A stretch of DNA of 64,000 bases from Hydnum rufescens UP504 (Eukaryota; Basidiomycota; Agaricomycetes; Cantharellales; Hydnaceae): contig MU128922.1 of NCBI GenBank assembly GCA_014904985.1, positions 116,052 through 180,051 of the forward strand. The letters are read 5' to 3'. Made by a program: the position numbers and the translations under genes. This document shows positions 25,870 through 39,800 of the stretch, piece after piece. Within the stretch, counting starts at the first letter, position 1, and every line of letters begins with the position of its first letter. The notes below the pieces were generated by a model that was given only the letters and a program-made list of their open reading frames with translations, had not been told where the DNA came from and searched no databases.

Positions 25870-26921
25870 GGTGGCCTGCTTCAGACTGGATGTCGATTTA
25901 AACCGTATGTATTTTGAGTGCGCCCAGCATCTCATCTGCACCGTGATCCATATGTAGACCAATTATCGCGATAACCCCTTACACGAGGAAATAAGAGGGT
26001 GTCGCCATACTAGGATTATACGGGCCATTGAGACTTCCCTCGCATCTCGACTACGACGAGACTAGTGAGACGAAAGACCAGTCGGCACCAACGATCTCTG
26101 GGGACCCTTTCAACAACAGTGCCGCCACCTATTGTGGGAGGGATTGATCACGAATGTCGGAGCAAAGGGTGTCGTCACGAATACATAAGACAGGATGCTT
26201 TTCACTGGCTTGAAATTCAATGTGCGAGTCACTTCAAGTTGGATGTCCTCAATGTCAGGCCCGCGATATATCATTTGAATGTATACGTGTAAACCACAAG
26301 CATGCGATTTGTGGGTGGTTTTTTCATGCCATTCGAAGTCCAATTTGGAATGGTGTTTCGTGAAGGGGTGAGAAGGGACATGCTCACTGGTCTGAATTCT
26401 AATGAATGTCACATTTATATGCTACTACGAGCCATTACGGTGGAAGCACGAAGGCCGGGGGATGACCCGGGGTGATCTACCGTACGGGGTGCCTACATCT
26501 TGTACACCAAAAAGTAAAGAACATTCGCCTAAGAGCCTGGGGCGCACTAATGTAGTATTGTGATAGCGATTGCGAATCGCCAAAGCGGTGTCTTCCGGGC
26601 GCCTAGCACGCTAGTCGGATTTCCAATTCTTCACACTCACTGTGTTGCGGAGTCTCGATGTGGACCAATGGTCTTAGTCAAAGGCATCAGTCCTAACCCG
26701 GATTCTACTTATGACTGATGGAACAATTCTCACTCAAATTGTTATGCAATGTCTTGCGCTGGCTGGGCAGAACACGAATGGACTAGAACACAATTTTGGA
26801 GCCTATAAGTTAGCTGACATCGGGCTCCTTGCTCTCCATCCTTCTTGCTCTGGAAGCTTACCTTGTCTTCAAACCTGCTTAAACCCGTCTCTGGAAGATA
26901 TTCAAACTTTAACTCTTCAAT
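25870..26921. other. intergenic, nothing recognised
   Basis: About 1 kb without a supported gene. A GCCTATAAGTTAG near 26800 may be the TATA element of the secreted protein gene that follows. Confidence 0.35.
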
Positions 26922-28640
26922 ATGAAATTCTCAGCATCCCCTCTTCTTGCTGGTCTTGCCCTCGCTGGCATTTCAAGTGCTTCCTCTTATATTTCAGATT
27001 CTAAAAGCCGTTCATCCAAGATTCTCCCTTCCCGACATGTTGCGGGGCGACGTATGTCACACTGTAAGCTTTCACATCGTCTAAAAATTCTCTTGAACCA
27101 AGACCCCTGATAATCTTCTGTCTAGCTCGAAGCTGGTCCCCAAAACGTCAGAATCCATCCGCCGAGTACGCTCCTTTCGGTGCCCCACTGGGAAACACCT
27201 TCTCGAACGGTCTAGCTGGCCTAGGCGGCATAGTCTCTGGTACGCCACTCGGTGGGTTGTTGGGGACTGCAGGTGGCGTCGTTTCCTCGCTACCCGTCGG
27301 CGGTGTTCTCGGTGCAGCTGGAAGTTTGTCCAGTGGCAGCCCTCTCGGCGGCGTTAACCCTCTCGGTGGTGTTGAACAGTCCATTCCTCTCGGTCTCGGT
27401 GGTGTTGTCTCATCTATTCCTATTTTCGGGGCCCCGTCTCAGGGCTACTCGCCTGGCGGCACCGGCGCCGTCATGGGTATGCTTGGCAATCCATACGCCA
27501 ACCCTAATGGTCAGATGACCGGCCTTCCTCTTGAACAAGGGTCTCGGGCGGCAACGTCATGTCTGGCCCCGGCCAACAAGTCCCCTCGTGGCCTCTTATG
27601 GGCCAGGTAGACAACTCTGGAAATACTCCCAACACTCTGTACGGTATGGCTTCTGGCGCCGTTCCATACGCGCCCTTCGATGGCGTCCCATCCACACTGG
27701 GCAACATTGTTCCGAACTTTCCTGTTGGTGGTATTATCAACCCTGGATTCCCCAATGCTCAAGGACTGGCTCCTGTACACAACTCGCCCCTTGAAGGTGC
27801 CCCCTCCACATGGGGTGGTGTTCTCTCGCAACCTGGAGCTCAAAGCACTCCGTTCGGGAGTGTCGTCAACGGAATTTTTCCACTGGGGAATGTTGCCGGC
27901 ACGATCCCTTTCGGAGGTGTTGAACAGACCGTTGGCCGTGTTATCCAGAATAGTGGGGCCGGCGGGATTGCTTCAAACGCACCAGGCCCCTTTGGTCAGA
28001 TCCCCCATGTTGTCGGACAAGGCACACAGTATAACTATGGCTATAAAGTACGTCTTAATTTCATATTACTTCTCTCAGTAGATCCTTACCTTCCTATTAC
28101 TTTCAGGGCTCATCTGATCCCATCCAGTTTGATTCAAGCGATGATAAGAAGCCTTCCGCTCCCGTTAGAGTAGCCCCTGTCCCCATCGCCGCTGTGAATA
28201 GCCATCTTCCCCACCAAACGCTCCCAGTCTCTCCTGCTCTCCCTGTTTCTTCACCTGCTCTGCCAGTCTCTTCCTCTGCGTCGCCAGTTCCTCACCCGGC
28301 CAAGGTCGGAGATGGCGAGGTTGGTGTAGAAAGGGTGAATGGCGTCACATCTGCGCTCCCTGTCCATATCCCAGGCCCAGTGCCAGCCGCAGCATCGTCC
28401 GTCCCCAAACCTCCGGTCGTTCCTGCGGGCCTCCCAACGCCCCCTGCCGTCGTTCCCCAGCTTGGACCCGAGCATGCACCATCTTCGTCATCGTCATCGC
28501 CGACTTCTGCGACTGAGACGGTCTTATCGAGTGCCAGTGCGTCACCTGTCTCTTCTACTGAGTCTACTACTGCCACTGCCAGTACCAAACCCACCACTCT
28601 TTCCTCTCGATTCTTTGGTGCTCAGAACCGGATCTTATAG
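26922..28640 (+). CDS. secreted Gly/Pro/Ser-rich repetitive protein
   Basis: No known domain. ATG at 26922 opens a signal peptide (KFSASPLLAGLALAGISS). Exons are 26922-27051, 27126-28047 and 28107-28640. After the first intron a KR pair (SPKRQN) would suit Kex2-type processing. The middle part is built of imperfect hydrophobic Gly/Pro units such as GTPLGGLLGTAGGVVSSLPV, SPLGGVNPLGGV, and later GVPSTLGNIVPNFPVGG and GAPSTWGGVLSQPGA. The last exon turns acidic (DPIQFDSSDDKK), then has PALPVSS repeats and a long Ser/Thr-rich tail likely to be O-glycosylated. There is no GPI signal. Frame continuity fails once: at 27539-27541 a run GGG must be GGGG to join the two halves. Cysteine is nearly absent. 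It may be a wall or matrix structural protein; this is inference. Confidence 0.65.
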
Positions 28641-28903
28641 ACAGTTTTCCATGTATTATTAGTGTAGACTTACAGCAATGGCTATGAATAATCCATCTTG
28701 ACAGAACTTCACTCTTTCAATTGCATCTTAAGTGACTTGATCCAAGAAAACTTCAGAAACTTCAAGATCTTTGACTCAAGTTTGCCAAGTATTGGAAGGA
28801 CCTAGTGACATCCCCGATACTGTCGTTTATTAGGGATATGAATCCATACAGCATAGCCTTCGCCTTGGGAACATAGAAGAACATGATGTAAAGCCTAGCT
28901 AGC
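28641..28903. other. convergent intergenic spacer
   Basis: 3' flanks of the secreted-protein gene and of RPL7; nothing else seen. Confidence 0.4.
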
Positions 28904-30458
28904 CTAGTTCATTTGTCGGATGAGTTTGTTGATGTTGCCCTCCCGGTTACCCTGGTCACCGCCCTGAACGTAGTGCCTATTTCAGACGGAAATATAAGTG
29001 GTCAGAATCGAGTTTGATCGAGACACGATGACCAAGGGAACACGTACTTGAACTTGCGTTGCCTCCAGCCACCAGTAGGGTTAGAGAGCTTGAAAGGCCA
29101 GAGGAAGTTGGAAACCTGGAAGAGAGGTGCAACAGGGATCCATGAGTCAGCGTGACACCCTGAGCACCACCAGCTTTGTGGGCCTCGAAGCCTGCAAGGA
29201 ACGAACCTGTTTGAAGTGGGGACCGACGGTGACGATCTCGTGAATGAGATCCTCGATGGAGAGAATGTCGTATTTTCCGAGTTGCTCCTCGATGACGGCG
29301 TTGGAAGTGAGAGGCAGACGTTGGTGGTCGACTTTCCCGTACCCGCGCTTGTAGATAAGCTCCCGCACAGACTTCAAGTTGGGCTCGCTGTTACCCCCGG
29401 TTTCACGCGTCAGTTAGCTAAGTAAAAAGGGTCCAGCATAAACAATACTAACCCGTAGGTGACATATGGCTCGATGAGTCGCAGCATTTGCTCTGTGGCC
29501 TTGGTAACCTTGATAAACACCCCATTGTTAATCTGGAGAAGCCGTAAAAGTTGGAGGATTTTTTTTGGCTTCGGTGCAAGGTTGTTGATACTGGTCCATA
29601 GGAACATCAAAATAGCATGAAACGTCAGTGGGCAGACCTAGCCCAACTGGGACGCAAGGGAAAAAAAAAAAACGCACCCCTTGATCCGGACGACAAAGTA
29701 AACCTTGGCCTGAGCGGGTACATAGTAGTTTCCTGAGGCACGGGCAGCACGATGCAACCGGATCTCCTCCTTTTCCTTTGCCAAATACTCCTTCACATAT
29801 GTATCTGCGCGCTTGAAAATAACATGTCGCTTGGCGGCGCGCGTCTTAAAAAGAGGAAGAGATTAAGTCAGCTCCCACTTCACGGTCACAGTTAGAACCT
29901 CTTAAAAAAATGGAGAAAGATGATTGTGCTCAGTCCCGAAAGATGGTATGAATTTTTGCCACATCGCCCGAAGGCTGGCCATTCTTCGCAGAAGACGAAT
30001 GCATCATGGCAAACAAAAGGAGGAAAAAGAAAAAACAAGGAAAGAATAATTGGTGTAAATTGGTGGAGATGTACAAACCTTACGCGCAGCGAGAGCCGCC
30101 GCGAGGCGCTCTTCCCGGGCCTTATCGGTAGCCTTGCGCTTTTTGAGGAGGGTCTCAGGCACCTCGATTTGCTGTATGCGAATAACGATCAAAGGTTAGC
30201 GTATCTGAGATGACTTGGTAACATGACCCCCAGATGAAGGAATTCTTTGGGAAGAGCACACGAGACAGAGGTCAAGACATATAAAGGATATGCTCCTTCA
30301 ATTGAGCATCCCTATCGTCCAGAATGTCCGCTTGTTGCTCAACTGCAGAAAGAAATCTCACCGAGGCACTCGGGACGCTGAGTTCAAGAACGGCAGTGAG
30401 TAAGGGTGATACACCTTGGAACACGGCGAGAAACTTACGTTGTGTTTGGCGTAGCCAT
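28904..30458 (-). CDS. RPL7: 60S ribosomal protein L7 (uL30)
   Basis: Large-subunit ribosomal protein. ATG at 30456-30458 (MATPNT, then GTAAGT). Following exons give [20 protein letters not shown] and LAAALAARK; then [40 protein letters not shown] and VYFVVRIKG. Next come [20 protein letters not shown] and [20 protein letters not shown]; then [20 protein letters not shown] and [20 protein letters not shown]. The end is [20 protein letters not shown], and last [20 protein letters not shown] with TAG at 28904-28906. All family blocks are present in order and the length is usual. The splice join between the first tiny exon and QIEV is not resolved; an extra micro-exon is possible there. One intron carries a box C/D snoRNA (29925-30012). 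Confidence 0.95.
29925..30012 (-). ncRNA. intronic box C/D snoRNA, snR39/snR59/U51-type, guiding 25S rRNA methylation
   Basis: Lies in an RPL7 intron, sense to the host gene. Read on the minus strand: box C ATGATGC (30007-30001, one mismatch to RTGATGA), then 67 bases, then box D CTGA (29933-29930). The flanks TTGTTTGC and GCACAA can form a terminal stem with a two-base bulge. The 13 bases at 29947-29935, ending one base before box D, are complementary to CCCGAAAGATGGT. That is a stretch of 25S rRNA I know as part of the conserved CCCGAAAGATGGTGAACTATGC region. By the D+5 rule the target is the G of CCCG, which I place at yeast G805. In budding yeast the guides snR39 and snR59 for the neighbouring A807 sit in introns of RPL7A and RPL7B, so the host location fits. 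The guide would direct 2'-O-methylation by fibrillarin in the nucleolus. Confidence 0.8.
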
Positions 30459-31267
30459 CTTGAGGAAGGAAGGTGAAGAAAAGTAGAGCTCGGTTGTTTG
30501 CACAAGCTTGGAACTGTAACGGAACTTGCCGCAGCCCTAACACCGATAACCCCGAACCTAGCCTACAATCCGAATGTGTACTCCTTCAATAAATAACTGC
30601 TGTACTGTGGGTTAGGATATTCAGCAGGGAAATACCCAATAAAATTCCTCATCTCTTAGCTGGTTGTGATCTCTGAGACATACTATGCCGCATTTTTTGG
30701 GTGCGAAATTCCCAAACTAATATTTCCCTCACATTAATGTGTGCGAGTCCGACGCCACCTAACGAGACCAACTGTCCATGAAATAGTCGTGTTTTCAATT
30801 CGGCTCAAATTCCGGATCGTTACGAGAATATTTTGGCATTGGCTGCTATTTCACATGACCCCTCTTCGACTATGGCATTAAGGGGTTCCACCTTCCCGAG
30901 ACGAGAAAGTGCCTCGCCCGGAAGTCTGAACCCCTCCAATTTATCTTAAAAAAAGTTTTCAGGAAGCCACCGCCATCGTGTATGGTATAGGAATTCCCTG
31001 CCGGCAGATGAGCACTTGTCATTGCCTCAGTAACGCACCCCTGCGTTCATCTGCCCTAGAATCTGTTTCCCACTGAACCCGAGCCCGTGGACTGCATTTT
31101 TGACGTTTTTTTTAAGATAAGACCGTGATAGATGTACAGTAGGCACGATTTCGAGCCCTAGTTCAATATGTATGCACCTGGTGGATCAGGACGTCAGGCA
31201 TCAGGTGGTAACGTTTTGTGGCCAAGCGATACGGCGTTACGCACTTGCGTGGTGAGGTAACGCACTG
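30459..31267. other. intergenic
   Basis: RPL7 promoter side (30459 on) and 3' flank of the zinc-finger gene. Nothing else recognised. Confidence 0.35.
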
Positions 31268-32398
31268 CTATTGCGGATTAAAATAGCCGCTGTAAGTAGG
31301 TGGCAACATCATTGTCGCGGTCGCTGGTTCATTGCCAACCCATACAGGATCCGGCACAAGAGCTCCCGCGGGCCATGGTCCCCGACGTAGATCTGGATAT
31401 GCCAACGGCTCTTCCCCCTGACCAAGGTTTGAAAAATTGTGCGACACGTCGAAGCGGTTGTCGACCGCGATGCCGTCACCACTAACGTGTTGTTGACCAC
31501 CAAGCGACATGAACGGATATTCGTGGTCGAACCCTGTCGGTAAGTACAATGACGGAGCCGGGGGGTGAAATCCAGGGTTCGAGCGCTGAATTGGGGGGTG
31601 GTCTTGTGGGATATGGAAAGGCTCGGATGATGTTAGCCATGGAGGCTGCTCGTTAGATACAGAGCTGGAGGGGGAAGTTGGGAGAGAACCGGATGACGAT
31701 GAAGAGGTGGAAGTGGAGTAGGAATAGAAACGGTCAGTGGATAGGGGGTTCAAAAGGACTGGAGGACGATAAGGTGCTGGGGATTGGATGGAACTGGAAG
31801 GGGGAGTGTGCGGTGGAGCGGAAGGAGAAGCAGAGAGGGGTGGCGACGTATGAATAGGGTGCAATGTGCGACGTGCCGCGGTCCTATGCTGTCTCGAACC
31901 AGCTGCTTTGGTGGGGGTGGCCATTATCTTCGCTTCTTGACGTTCCCGTATGGCCTGGCAAGATTTCTGGTGGCGGCGAAGATTACTGAGAGTAGAAAAC
32001 CGGGACGGGCACATGTTGCAAAGATGAGCTACACAAATCGATATATATCAATGCAGTGGCCTACCCGACTGAAGCACTCACGTTTTTCCCCAGTATGGCT
32101 CAAAATGTGCTGCCGAGGGTGCAAACATGAGGCACCGAATGCAGTCTCCTGTTCAGATACACACCTGCTTCAGGGCACTAGGACGGTCAAAGTGGGCGCC
32201 ACAAGTAGAGCACAGATTCCTCTTTGCTGGCTCCAGATTTACAGTCACGCGCCAAGACGACGCAGTAGTGTAAGTGTCCGGGGGACCCGACGCAGATTCA
32301 ATCGGCAACGTCCAAGAGTCTCCCCCAGGATCATTTACATCGGGGACGGTATGCTCAGAAGACATTAGAGGGTGGAACTCAAAGTTGGTGGGGGTCAT
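31268..32398 (-). CDS. C2H2 zinc-finger protein, two fingers
   Basis: Probable nuclear DNA-binding regulator. ATG at 32396-32398. Exon 1 ends in the first half-finger CSTCGAHFDRPSALKQ before GTGTGT. A short second exon after CGGCAG supplies HILSHTGEK, completing finger 1 and the classical linker. Exon 3 after GTGTAG begins with HLCNMCPSRFSTLSNLRRHQ and completes finger 2 with C as last ligand (HQKSC), so finger 2 is C2HC-like. The remaining 220 residues are Pro/Ser-rich (PPLSASPSAPPHTPPSSS, FYSYSTSTSSSSSGS) and end in TYSGYFNPQ with TAA at 31268. The composition suits a fungal transcription factor with an unstructured activation or repression region. The target genes are unknown. Confidence 0.8.
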
Positions 32399-33079
32399 TA
32401 TCGAGACAAGAATGTTGAGAGCGTTAAGTCCTTCGACTTAAAATATAAGCTCGGATCCAGATTACTGTATGGGTTCCTGGAGCTGCCAAAGATATCGACA
32501 CTATTGACCGAGGCTTAATCGAGGCGCGGTCGTCGTCGAATGAACTCGGACCGCAACCAGATTTCTGGAAGTTCCCAGGAGTTCCTGCACAGGGTCCATC
32601 TTACGACTAAGGGCTCGGGATAAAATGGGTTGAATAGAAAGCGCTAAGGCAAAAGTAATATTTCAGGGAGCATGGACTACTTCACCTTTCTTTGCGGAAG
32701 TTTCCGGATCGAAACCCCATAGCAAAAGGGTGCAACGTGACAGCACATGACAACTTGCATACCGATCGCGATTCGCCCCACCTCCAGGACAGGAAAGACG
32801 ATCGAATATCTTCCACGAGGAGTACCAGCTATTCGGCACCTTCCACCACCGATAGGGACCCTTACCACCAAGGCTAGGATTGGTTAATTTCCCGAATCTA
32901 GAGGTTCAGCACCAGCCAATGAACACAAAAGGGGAAAGAGAAAGGGGGGGCCTTTGAGCCTCAAAAAACAATTCCATATGACTTTGCGAATTATCTGAAG
33001 GTTGAATCGGCATCTCATGGGAATAAATTGGGCGACATTACTACGCGAAGGAAAGACCCTGTCCAAATGCATCCAGACT
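32399..33079. other. intergenic, nothing recognised
   Basis: Promoter of the zinc-finger gene and 3' flank of the complex I gene. Confidence 0.35.
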
Positions 33080-35302
<2,223 letters not shown>

Positions 35303-35467
35303 TGGAGCGCGTGTCGCTGGCAGCGCTGGTGCAACAAGAGCAACAATTGCATCCGATCTGCTCCGATGCCAACCTGGGTATGCGGCGGCGGCGACGGGTT
35401 GGTTCGCGTTTCCAAGGTTCGTTCAGACGTTGATAGCTCGAACAAAATACATGATACAATACAAGAC
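35303..35467. other. short spacer
   Basis: Only 165 bp separate the complex I start codon from the stop codon of the next minus-strand gene, so the promoter must lie here or inside that gene. Confidence 0.4.
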
Positions 35468-36864
35468 TCAGTCCCCCAGAAAGCTCTCCATCTCGGCATC
35501 AACATCTCTCATTGACGCGCTCGCGAGATTCGCGCTCATCATCAGATTATCATTATCTATCTCGGCTTCCATTTCGCCTGCGAGAGAAAGCATCTCGGTG
35601 TCAATGGATGGTTCGCGAGTACGCGGGGTACCTGGGGCAGGCGTTGAGTTATCACCGGATCTGGGTCCGCTGGGGGAGGTAATGATATTGAGCATACCTT
35701 TTGGTCGGGTCAACTTGATCTTGGGGTGTTTGGTGGGTGAACCAGATGCACCGGCTGAGCCTCCATCGGTCGCCAGAGGAACGACACTAGGAAGTGGGAC
35801 CATGAGTTCGCTTTCTTTGTCTAAGTCGACGGAAATATCAAATGACAGTCTCTGGTAAAGGGTAGAGAAGAGCCGAACGGACCTCCGGCCCACGTACGCC
35901 CTATCCATCGTCTCCCAGCAATCGTCTTGATCTCTCGATGAACTATTCTCCATTTTCGAGGTTTTCGTGTACTCCGTTCCAGTGGTCCTGAGCTTGCATA
36001 CGCACTCGAAGTTTTGGGTATCGGCTGAACAGCAAACGGACGTGTAGATAGGGGATGCGTGGGGGCTAAGGCTAGCTCGCCAGACTCGACAAATTTCTGG
36101 ACATCTTCCAAGGTGATTTCGCGGTGGGGCTCTGCTGGGGTAGGAACAAATGGACTCGGTGTACCTAAAAATAAGAAAACTTCGTTCATCGCAAGAAAAA
36201 AAGGAAAGAAAAGAAAGGAAGGAAAGGGGGGAAACGGGACCCCTTACGAACCTTCCCCTCCACTTCCTTCGTCCAATCTCTTCGGCACCACCCTCTTGGA
36301 GCGAGTGACCGCGATAGGAGTAGATTTCTTGAGTGGTTTCCTCTTTATCACCTTACCCGGCGCCTGAACATCCCACACATCTCCCGTTGTGCCTCCAGGC
36401 TGAGGCGTCACGGCGGGAACTTCCACCTGCCACGCAGACATCATCGTAGCGGCCGGGTCCGGAACAGTTGAAGGGGCAGCGCCTCCTACATCGCTTGCGT
36501 TGTCGTTTCCCACGGCTTCGGCAGTAGGTGGTGGCAGTTGGAGTGGCACAGGCACGACTTTTGGCTTGCGAGGCCGAACTCGCTTCGGTTTAGAAGCAAC
36601 AGTGGAGACAGAAGGGCCGGGCCCGAGCCCAAGGTCATCGTCAATTAGTTGATCCTCTTCTTCGTCTTCTGCCTCAGACCGTAATTCTGTTTCGATAGTG
36701 GTAGAGGCATCATAGGTTGGACTGCGATCAGGTACACGAAGCTTGATTTTATTGACACGAAATTTTGACATCTGTGACGATGGGACAGGCTGAGTGGTAT
36801 GCACAGGGACTATCACCTCATCTTCGTCATCTGGACCGAGGGTAGAAATTTCTGGCGCTTCCAT
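35468..36864 (-). CDS. acidic, basic-patched nuclear-type protein, unrecognised
   Basis: ATG at 36862-36864. Exon 1 (to 36245) encodes an acidic start (LGPDDEDEVIVPV), a basic helix (MSKFRVNKIKLRVP), an acidic run (SEAEDEEEDQLIDDD) and several Lys/Arg clusters (KPKRVRPRKPKVV, KVIKRKPLKK, TRSKRVVPKRL). Exon 2 gives FVPTPAEPHREITLEDVQKF and continues to QPIPKTS. A likely 74 bp intron (GTGCGT to CGAGAG) leads to exon 3: QDDCWETMDRAYVGRRSVRL, then a Ser/Pro-rich segment and an acidic helical end (MLSLAGEMEAEIDNDNLMMS) with TAA at 35468. Alternating acidic and basic blocks suggest a chromatin or transcription-complex subunit, but I recognise no family. Confidence 0.6.
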
Positions 36865-39800
36865 TCAGCGCACGAGGAATTGAAGAGTTCAGAAGGGAGG
36901 GCGATAGAAGATACAACAAAGAAATAACGCAATGTTTTTGTTCAAGAGGCGAAGATAGCTGCCAATTCCAGGCTAGAAGTGTCGCGAAATGTGGCGTCGT
37001 CGCTGGGTGGTGGGAGTTTGCTTCCGGAGCTCACACCTCACGTGACTAGCCTCATGAGCTTCTTCCTGACCCTAGACGCTCGAAAAAATTGATTGCTGAC
37101 ATCAGCAATCAATTCACTCCCAGAAAGTTGAGCATCTCCCCATTGGTCGACTGACCAGTCTTGTGCCTCTAGGGTTCGTAAAATTCTCCAGATATATGGA
37201 CAGTATGCGGCCTCAACATTACAAATTATCCCAAACATTCTCTTGGTAACGGATGTACACATATGAAAACTTACCCCAGATTTGACGCGACGCGTTTGGA
37301 GGTATTTTTCAGGCACACACGAAGACCCTTGCCCCCTACGTCCAGATCAGGTACACCACAAGGAGCATAAAATCATTGTCTACAAGCCCTTTAGGAAGAT
37401 TCCCAGGAAAGCATCTGTCGCTGCTTCATATCTGGAATATCTGCATTTCTTCCGCCAGGAACTAATTTCGCATTGCAACTTTCTTTCGGTAACATAGCGA
37501 CGCATACAGTGAAAATATTCCCTTCCGGTGGGACGGGGCATAAATGCAAATGCTCTGACTCATGGACACTAATACGGTGACATATTCCCCGAATATCCTA
37601 ATATCATGCACTTACCTGAAATTCACAGTGACGCCATAAAAGATGTTCTGCAGGTGGTGCAAGAAGAAACGCTGCCACTCGGAGCCTTCCGGGCTCCGAT
37701 CTCTGCCGAATGTTCATGACCGATCGTGCAAGTACTCGCTCGCTCAAAAGATAGGCATCATAGGCTTTGAATTACAGACGAAGGTTCTTGAGATCTCTGC
37801 CAAGAGATAACAGTGTGAAATTTGATTGACTAGTGGAGAAATATATCATATTAAAGATCCACAGGGGCTCACATGCCAGTGTACCTTCTCCAGTCACCGT
37901 ATGTGAAAAAGTCGTGTCATGCTATCGCCAGATCAATACCCAATCAGACCATACATACTCTCAAGGCACTATCAATGGACCCAACCCATATGCGGCAGAA
38001 AATCGATAAACCAACGCGCGTGGACTTTATGCAATTCATGACCTAGATCGAGGGCATATGGCCGGTTTAAGACCACGATCGCTCTTCCGTCCGCTAGAAT
38101 CATCCTTATCAAAACACACCCTCAACCTTGGACGCTTGAAGAAGGGCTGCGGCCCGCAATTTCGAAGATGAGTGCATATGAGTGCATGATAGGATAGCTA
38201 CGAAAGATGGTCTCTCTCGAATTCGAAATGCCTGACCGTGCCCCCTCCCCAAGTCCCGACAATCCAGCAACGGAACGCATTATATATATATACCATAGGC
38301 GGACTATCGGAGTTGAAGTATTTATTTGATTCATTGCATATATTCTCGATCAGGTCCATTGCCTGGCGGAAGTCCATATAACCAAGTTTTTTGTTGAAGT
38401 GAACCAACTGGCCGGCGAACAACAATATTTACAAATTACACCGATGTAGTATAGCGGGAGGGCGAGAAGCAATCTCCGCTCAATTGTGCACATTCCTGAT
38501 CGGAGAAAAATCCACGACGCACTTATTTAACACAATTCTCCTGAATCCGACGCGGTCCGTTGAATCCCGCCAAGAGATGCGTGTCAATCGCACTGTTTTG
38601 AAGCAGCTCTCTTCAGGACCAGGTGGTCAAGGGCTCCGAACACCATTTTTGATTTAAATTATTTTATTTCTGGCCCTCATTTGCTGTCTCCTGAATCTTT
38701 TGGGGAATCTAAGGACCGAAACCAAGTGTCAGCTTACCGTCTTTGGCGTCGGCGGGGCCAGCGGGGCTCCGAATAATGGATTCCAGTTTCTAGGTACGGG
38801 ACCCTATTCCAATAACGAGTTTCAATTGGGCGAGGGGAAAGGCAGACGGAGGGCAGACAAGAATATTGAGGATCAAAGGACAAGCTGAGTAGCCCAAGTC
38901 TACGGATTCCTGCTCCTCGAGACATACTGAAACCAGGTGGTACAAGTGACCGGCCAGAGACACCAGCCACAGGATTACGCCGAGATAGCGAGAACACCCT
39001 AATATTGGGGCCTATAGCGCGGTGTCAGATGATAACGCAGAAGGTATCCAAAGAAGCTGACGGGGCACTGGGACCGAATAGCACAATACTCTTTATAGGG
39101 TGGTTTAGGAGGATATACCTCTCGATCATAACACTATTATGGCCCACGTCAGGAAATCGGATGACACATTAGGGGGAATGCTTCTTGGTCCATATCCGAA
39201 TTCAGGCGCCCATAGGTATTTACAGAGTTCGTAGATATGTGAAATACAGGGACGAGAATCGTTGGCAGTCGAGCCTCAAGGCTCGCGGGCCATCTGGTAA
39301 ATGAGAAAATATCACGTACCGGTAATGACAACTAGAGACGCCTGAGATGGGAGATGCCATTGGCGTCAGGTACTTCCAATACTGGGAAGAAGCGACAGTG
39401 CCTCTGCCGTGTGGGACATACGCTGTAAAATATCTGTTAACAGACAAGCAAGAAGGCTAGAAAATTCAGTAAGATGCGGGGTGAGGCGATTGTCGGCATG
39501 CGGCTGCTGTTTTAGAGGGGCCCTATGGCCCGATATCATTAAGATGCCACTGCACGGTAAAGCATATCGACGGACGAGCTAGCGCTTCAGTGTGTAATTG
39601 AAGTGTCGTCTGCAAACGACGTGGTCGTAGTGCATCCCCCACCGTATGTCTAATCGACACCCTGCCTAAGCTGGCTTATCGGTTTGCCATATACGGGTTT
39701 GGGGATGACGATGATGTAATCCATTATCGTGCTGCATGGGCACGGGTTTGGGGAAACGTTGAGTTGTAGGCCGGAAGCAAACTCTAAAGTAAGATCGTCG

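Noticed and set aside
35830..36010. frameshift in the acidic nuclear-type gene
   Set aside because: A 74 bp GT-AG intron (GTGCGT to CGAGAG) joins the two frames without assuming an error.
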